Below, piece by piece: positions 61,958 through 64,000 of a stretch of DNA of 64,000 bases. Within the stretch, counting starts at the first letter, position 1. Each line of letters starts with the position of its first letter. Origin of the DNA: Tissierellales bacterium. Lineage in GTDB: Bacteria > Bacillota > Clostridia > Tissierellales > VENL01. The stretch is from contig JANQLB010000035.1 in the NCBI GenBank assembly GCA_028280805.1, forward strand, positions 38,022-102,021, read 5' to 3'. The notes beneath the pieces are model-generated. The model saw nothing but the letters and a program-made list of their open reading frames with translations, made no database searches and was not told the DNA's origin. The translations under genes and the position numbers were made by a program.

Positions 61958-62686
61958 ATGCCTGGAAAGGTTATTTTTACAATTATAAGCTTGTTAATGG
62001 CAACTATTATCTTACTTCATGTATATAGCTTTTTTATACATATTAGTATAAAGAGTAATATAAACCAAATTAACTATCATACTGTAAGTGATATAGCAGA
62101 TAGCGGTATTTTTACTAATACTTTATATAATGAACTTCAAGAAAAAATAAACAAATCAGGAAATTATACCATTTCATTAAGGCTAGATAAACTTGTAAAG
62201 TCAGGTATTTATGATACATATTTTGATAAAGATGAGATATTAGATAGAAGACTTAGAAAAGGAGATAGAATAACAATATACTTAGAAGATAAAGATTTAA
62301 CATGGTTTGGAAGGCTTGTTAATATGTCTTTTTTAAGCTATTCACCTAAAGTTTTTATAGACAATAGGATTAGGTCTTCAAAAAGTACTCCAATTGCAGT
62401 AGATGCTCAGGATATAGTAAAAGGATATGATGTTATTGCAGACATAAAAGATAAATCAGTAATGGATGATATAGCTGTTTTAGTTAAAACAAAAATGAAT
62501 GATACAGGCAAGTATTATGGAAGCATTGCCCATGTTTATCTAGATATGACAAACCTACAATATGGTGACAGTGCAGATGAACAGTATCCGGCAATTAATT
62601 ATATTTTTGATAATGGTGATTTTGTTAGAAGTATAGAATATGATTCTAGTGATTATGTAATATTGATTACTTATGTTCAGCAGTAA
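61958..62686 (+). CDS. Signal-anchored extracytoplasmic protein (Tad-like locus gene 9)
   Basis: 242 residues. The frame is open from 61850, but the real start is probably the ATG at 61958 with AAGGAG 9 nt before it. Helix at about 4-24 (VIFTIISLLMATIILLHVYSF), then about 215 residues outside (IKSNINQINYHTVSDIADSG; GKYYGSIAHVYLDMTNLQYG). Layout fits a TadE/TadF/TadG-like pseudopilin. The 100 nt before it contain an AACCTC/GAGGTT hairpin. Confidence 0.65.
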   Translation: MPGKVIFTIISLLMATIILLHVYSFFIHISIKSNINQINYHTVSDIADSGIFTNTLYNELQEKINKSGNYTISLRLDKLVKSGIYDTYFDKDEILDRRLRKGDRITIYLEDKDLTWFGRLVNMSFLSYSPKVFIDNRIRSSKSTPIAVDAQDIVKGYDVIADIKDKSVMDDIAVLVKTKMNDTGKYYGSIAHVYLDMTNLQYGDSADEQYPAINYIFDNGDFVRSIEYDSSDYVILITYVQQ

Positions 62687-62698
62687 GGAGTGTTTAGG

Positions 62699-63463
62699 AT
62701 GGGAAAACTTATAGGATTTATAGTAATCATTATATTTATAGTATTTACATTCTTAGCTGCCTACCATCTTTATCAAAACAATTATGCTATAGAAGATATA
62801 AAGTATTCTATAAACTTGTCAGCTAAAGCATTAGCCAACTGCACTTATATTACAAAATCAAATATTAATAACCAGTCAATAGGATATTTAGAAAATCTCA
62901 ATATTTTCATTGATAAAGAAAGATTGTTAAAGGAGTTTTATGATTCACTATATCTAAATTATTATAACGAAGAAGTCTTTAATAAAATCAAAAGTAATCT
63001 TGTTGTAAAGATAGTAGTTTATCATGATAAGTTTTATGTTGCTGATGTTAATGATAAGTGGAGTCCGCCATATTTTTTTACTATACAAAAAAGCGGAGAC
63101 ATTATATATTTTAATTCTAGGAATGATTTAGTATACTACTACAACGCAACTGGTGATAAAGTATACAGTAATATATCAAATTTTGATATAACACAAGAAC
63201 AAAGGCAGCAGGTTATTATTGATAAGCTAAATAGTATAGTATCTCAGCATACTTTTGATCAGATAAGGCAAAAAGGGTTAAAGATAGAAACATACAATCC
63301 TTTTAAAGCTGATGGAGAGTATATTGCTAAATATAGCAGATTTAATATACTAGACGGACTAACATTTTTTGTAGTCTTTGCTGAAGATACGAGAGTATAT
63401 TTAGATAATAGAGAGTTTAAGTATAAAAACTATAACGTTGTGGGATATACGATGAATTATTAG
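62699..63463 (+). CDS. Signal-anchored extracytoplasmic protein (Tad-like locus gene 10)
   Basis: 254 residues. Helix at about 5-22 (IGFIVIIIFIVFTFLAAYHLY), then an exterior domain that begins with IEDIKYSINLSAKALANCTYI, a segment typical after the helix of minor pilin-type subunits. Layout like gene 9. Starts at the ATG at 62699 with AAGGAGTGTT; the frame is open from 62690. Function unknown. Last gene before the SLH protein. Confidence 0.65.
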   Translation: MGKLIGFIVIIIFIVFTFLAAYHLYQNNYAIEDIKYSINLSAKALANCTYITKSNINNQSIGYLENLNIFIDKERLLKEFYDSLYLNYYNEEVFNKIKSNLVVKIVVYHDKFYVADVNDKWSPPYFFTIQKSGDIIYFNSRNDLVYYYNATGDKVYSNISNFDITQEQRQQVIIDKLNSIVSQHTFDQIRQKGLKIETYNPFKADGEYIAKYSRFNILDGLTFFVVFAEDTRVYLDNREFKYKNYNVVGYTMNY

Positions 63464-63518
63464 TTATAATTTTAGTCAAGGAGAATTTTTATATAGAACG
63501 ATATGAGGAGGAAATGCA

Positions 63519-64000
63519 ATGAAAAAATATTTATTATTTTTACTTATAACTGCTGTCCTATTGCCTACAATAGCATCAGCAGAAAGCAATCTATCAGATA
63601 TTAACGAACACTGGGCAAGGGGATATGTAGAATCTCTTGTAAATGAAGGGATAATAAACGGTTTTCCTGATGGAAGCTTTAAGCCTGATGAAAATATATT
63701 AAGAGATGCTTTCATCAAAATGGTTATAGAAGCTTTAGGGTATGATTTAGAACATGGAAAAGACTATTGGGCTGAAAAGTACATAAATAAAGCAGTAGAA
63801 TTAAATCTAATAACTTTAGATGAATTTGACAGCTTTACTGAACCAATTAAAAGAGAAGAAATGGCTAGTATAATAAATAATGCTTTAGATGAAGAATTAA
63901 GCGGTGCAGATAATCTTCAACAAGCAATAAATGAAATTGATGATTACAACAGTATAAGTAATAATTACAAACTGGGGGTTTTAGGAGCATATACAAAAGG
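63519..64000 (+). CDS. S-layer-homology (SLH) domain surface protein, N-terminal part (cut by window end)
   Basis: 160 codons are visible. A signal peptide is present (MKKYLLFLLITAVLLPTIASA, cleavage near residue 21), followed by SLH repeats: INEHWARGYVESLVNEGIINGFPDGSFKPDENILRDAF, then DYWAEKYINKAVELNLI with IKREEMASIINNAL. SLH triplets bind pyruvylated secondary wall polymers, so this may anchor the Tad-like structure to the wall or be a substrate. AGGAGGAAATGCA precedes the ATG. Confidence 0.92.
   Translation, partial: MKKYLLFLLITAVLLPTIASAESNLSDINEHWARGYVESLVNEGIINGFPDGSFKPDENILRDAFIKMVIEALGYDLEHGKDYWAEKYINKAVELNLITLDEFDSFTEPIKREEMASIINNALDEELSGADNLQQAINEIDDYNSISNNYKLGVLGAYTK

Noticed and set aside
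1..64000. CRISPR array, tRNA or rRNA genes
   Set aside because: No regularly spaced repeat units and no cloverleaf or rRNA sequence were recognised anywhere in the window.

Overview
This is low-GC, AT-rich DNA from an endospore-forming anaerobe of the Clostridia, probably an amino-acid fermenter of the Tissierellales/Peptostreptococcales type. The exact taxon cannot be fixed from the sequence. Supporting evidence is an alpha/beta SASP, the cotJABC coat operon, rubrerythrin, a 2-oxoacid:ferredoxin oxidoreductase next to ptb/buk genes, a T-box before serS, a glmS ribozyme, strong AGGAGG ribosome-binding sites, and frequent TTG/GTG starts. No tRNA, rRNA, CRISPR array or intact insertion sequence was seen.

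Layout. 1-5.6 kb: tail of an ABC-3 metal permease, msrA, a 36-residue microprotein, a DsrE-family gene, T-box-controlled serS, then a four-gene ars-like operon in which two small membrane proteins stand where an arsenite pump would be expected. 5.8-10.7 kb: hydrolase, ferritin, chemoreceptor and SASP. 10.8-13.7 kb: a manganese block of mntP, a yybP-ykoY (Mn2+) riboswitch with its terminator, an orphan OadB-like membrane protein with a 40-residue OadG-like partner, and an MntR-type regulator. 14-18.7 kb: copper-amine-oxidase-domain protein, cotJABC, DUF1576 protein and partner, rubrerythrin. 18.8-21.1 kb: an ABC-F gene behind a long leader holding a 42-codon upstream ORF and four mutually exclusive pairing segments. 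21.3-28.9 kb: HD-GYP protein, DUF5317, PrsW-like protease, CapA-like protein, and cdaA-cdaR for c-di-AMP.

28.9-37.5 kb is a catabolic module. A sigma-54 activator is followed by a perfect 14-bp palindrome and a -24/-12 promoter, then buk-ptb-buk, a P-loop ATPase and the four VOR-type subunits. Together these would oxidise branched-chain 2-oxoacids to acyl-CoA and recover ATP through acyl phosphates. 37.5-41.1 kb: a GlnK/GlnL-like two-component system beside a glutamate/dicarboxylate symporter. 41.2-45.8 kb: YitT protein, glmM, glmS ribozyme, glmS.

45.9-53.8 kb is accessory-looking. An EreA/ChaN-like lipoprotein lies between two diverged copies of an 86-bp repeat, near a transposase remnant and unknown membrane proteins. 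hflK-hflC is surrounded by five tiny genes whose products share a LLFFFLLLVVLF-like core; a sixth member lies at 1 kb. 54-64 kb is a ten-gene Tad-like (type IVc pilus or secretion) locus that runs into an S-layer-homology gene cut by the window edge. It has two ATPases with altered Walker A motifs and no recognisable Flp pilin or prepilin peptidase. I consider the Mn-riboswitch/OadB-like pair, the Tad-like locus, the microprotein family, the ABC-F attenuator and the pump-less ars operon the most promising undescribed biology.
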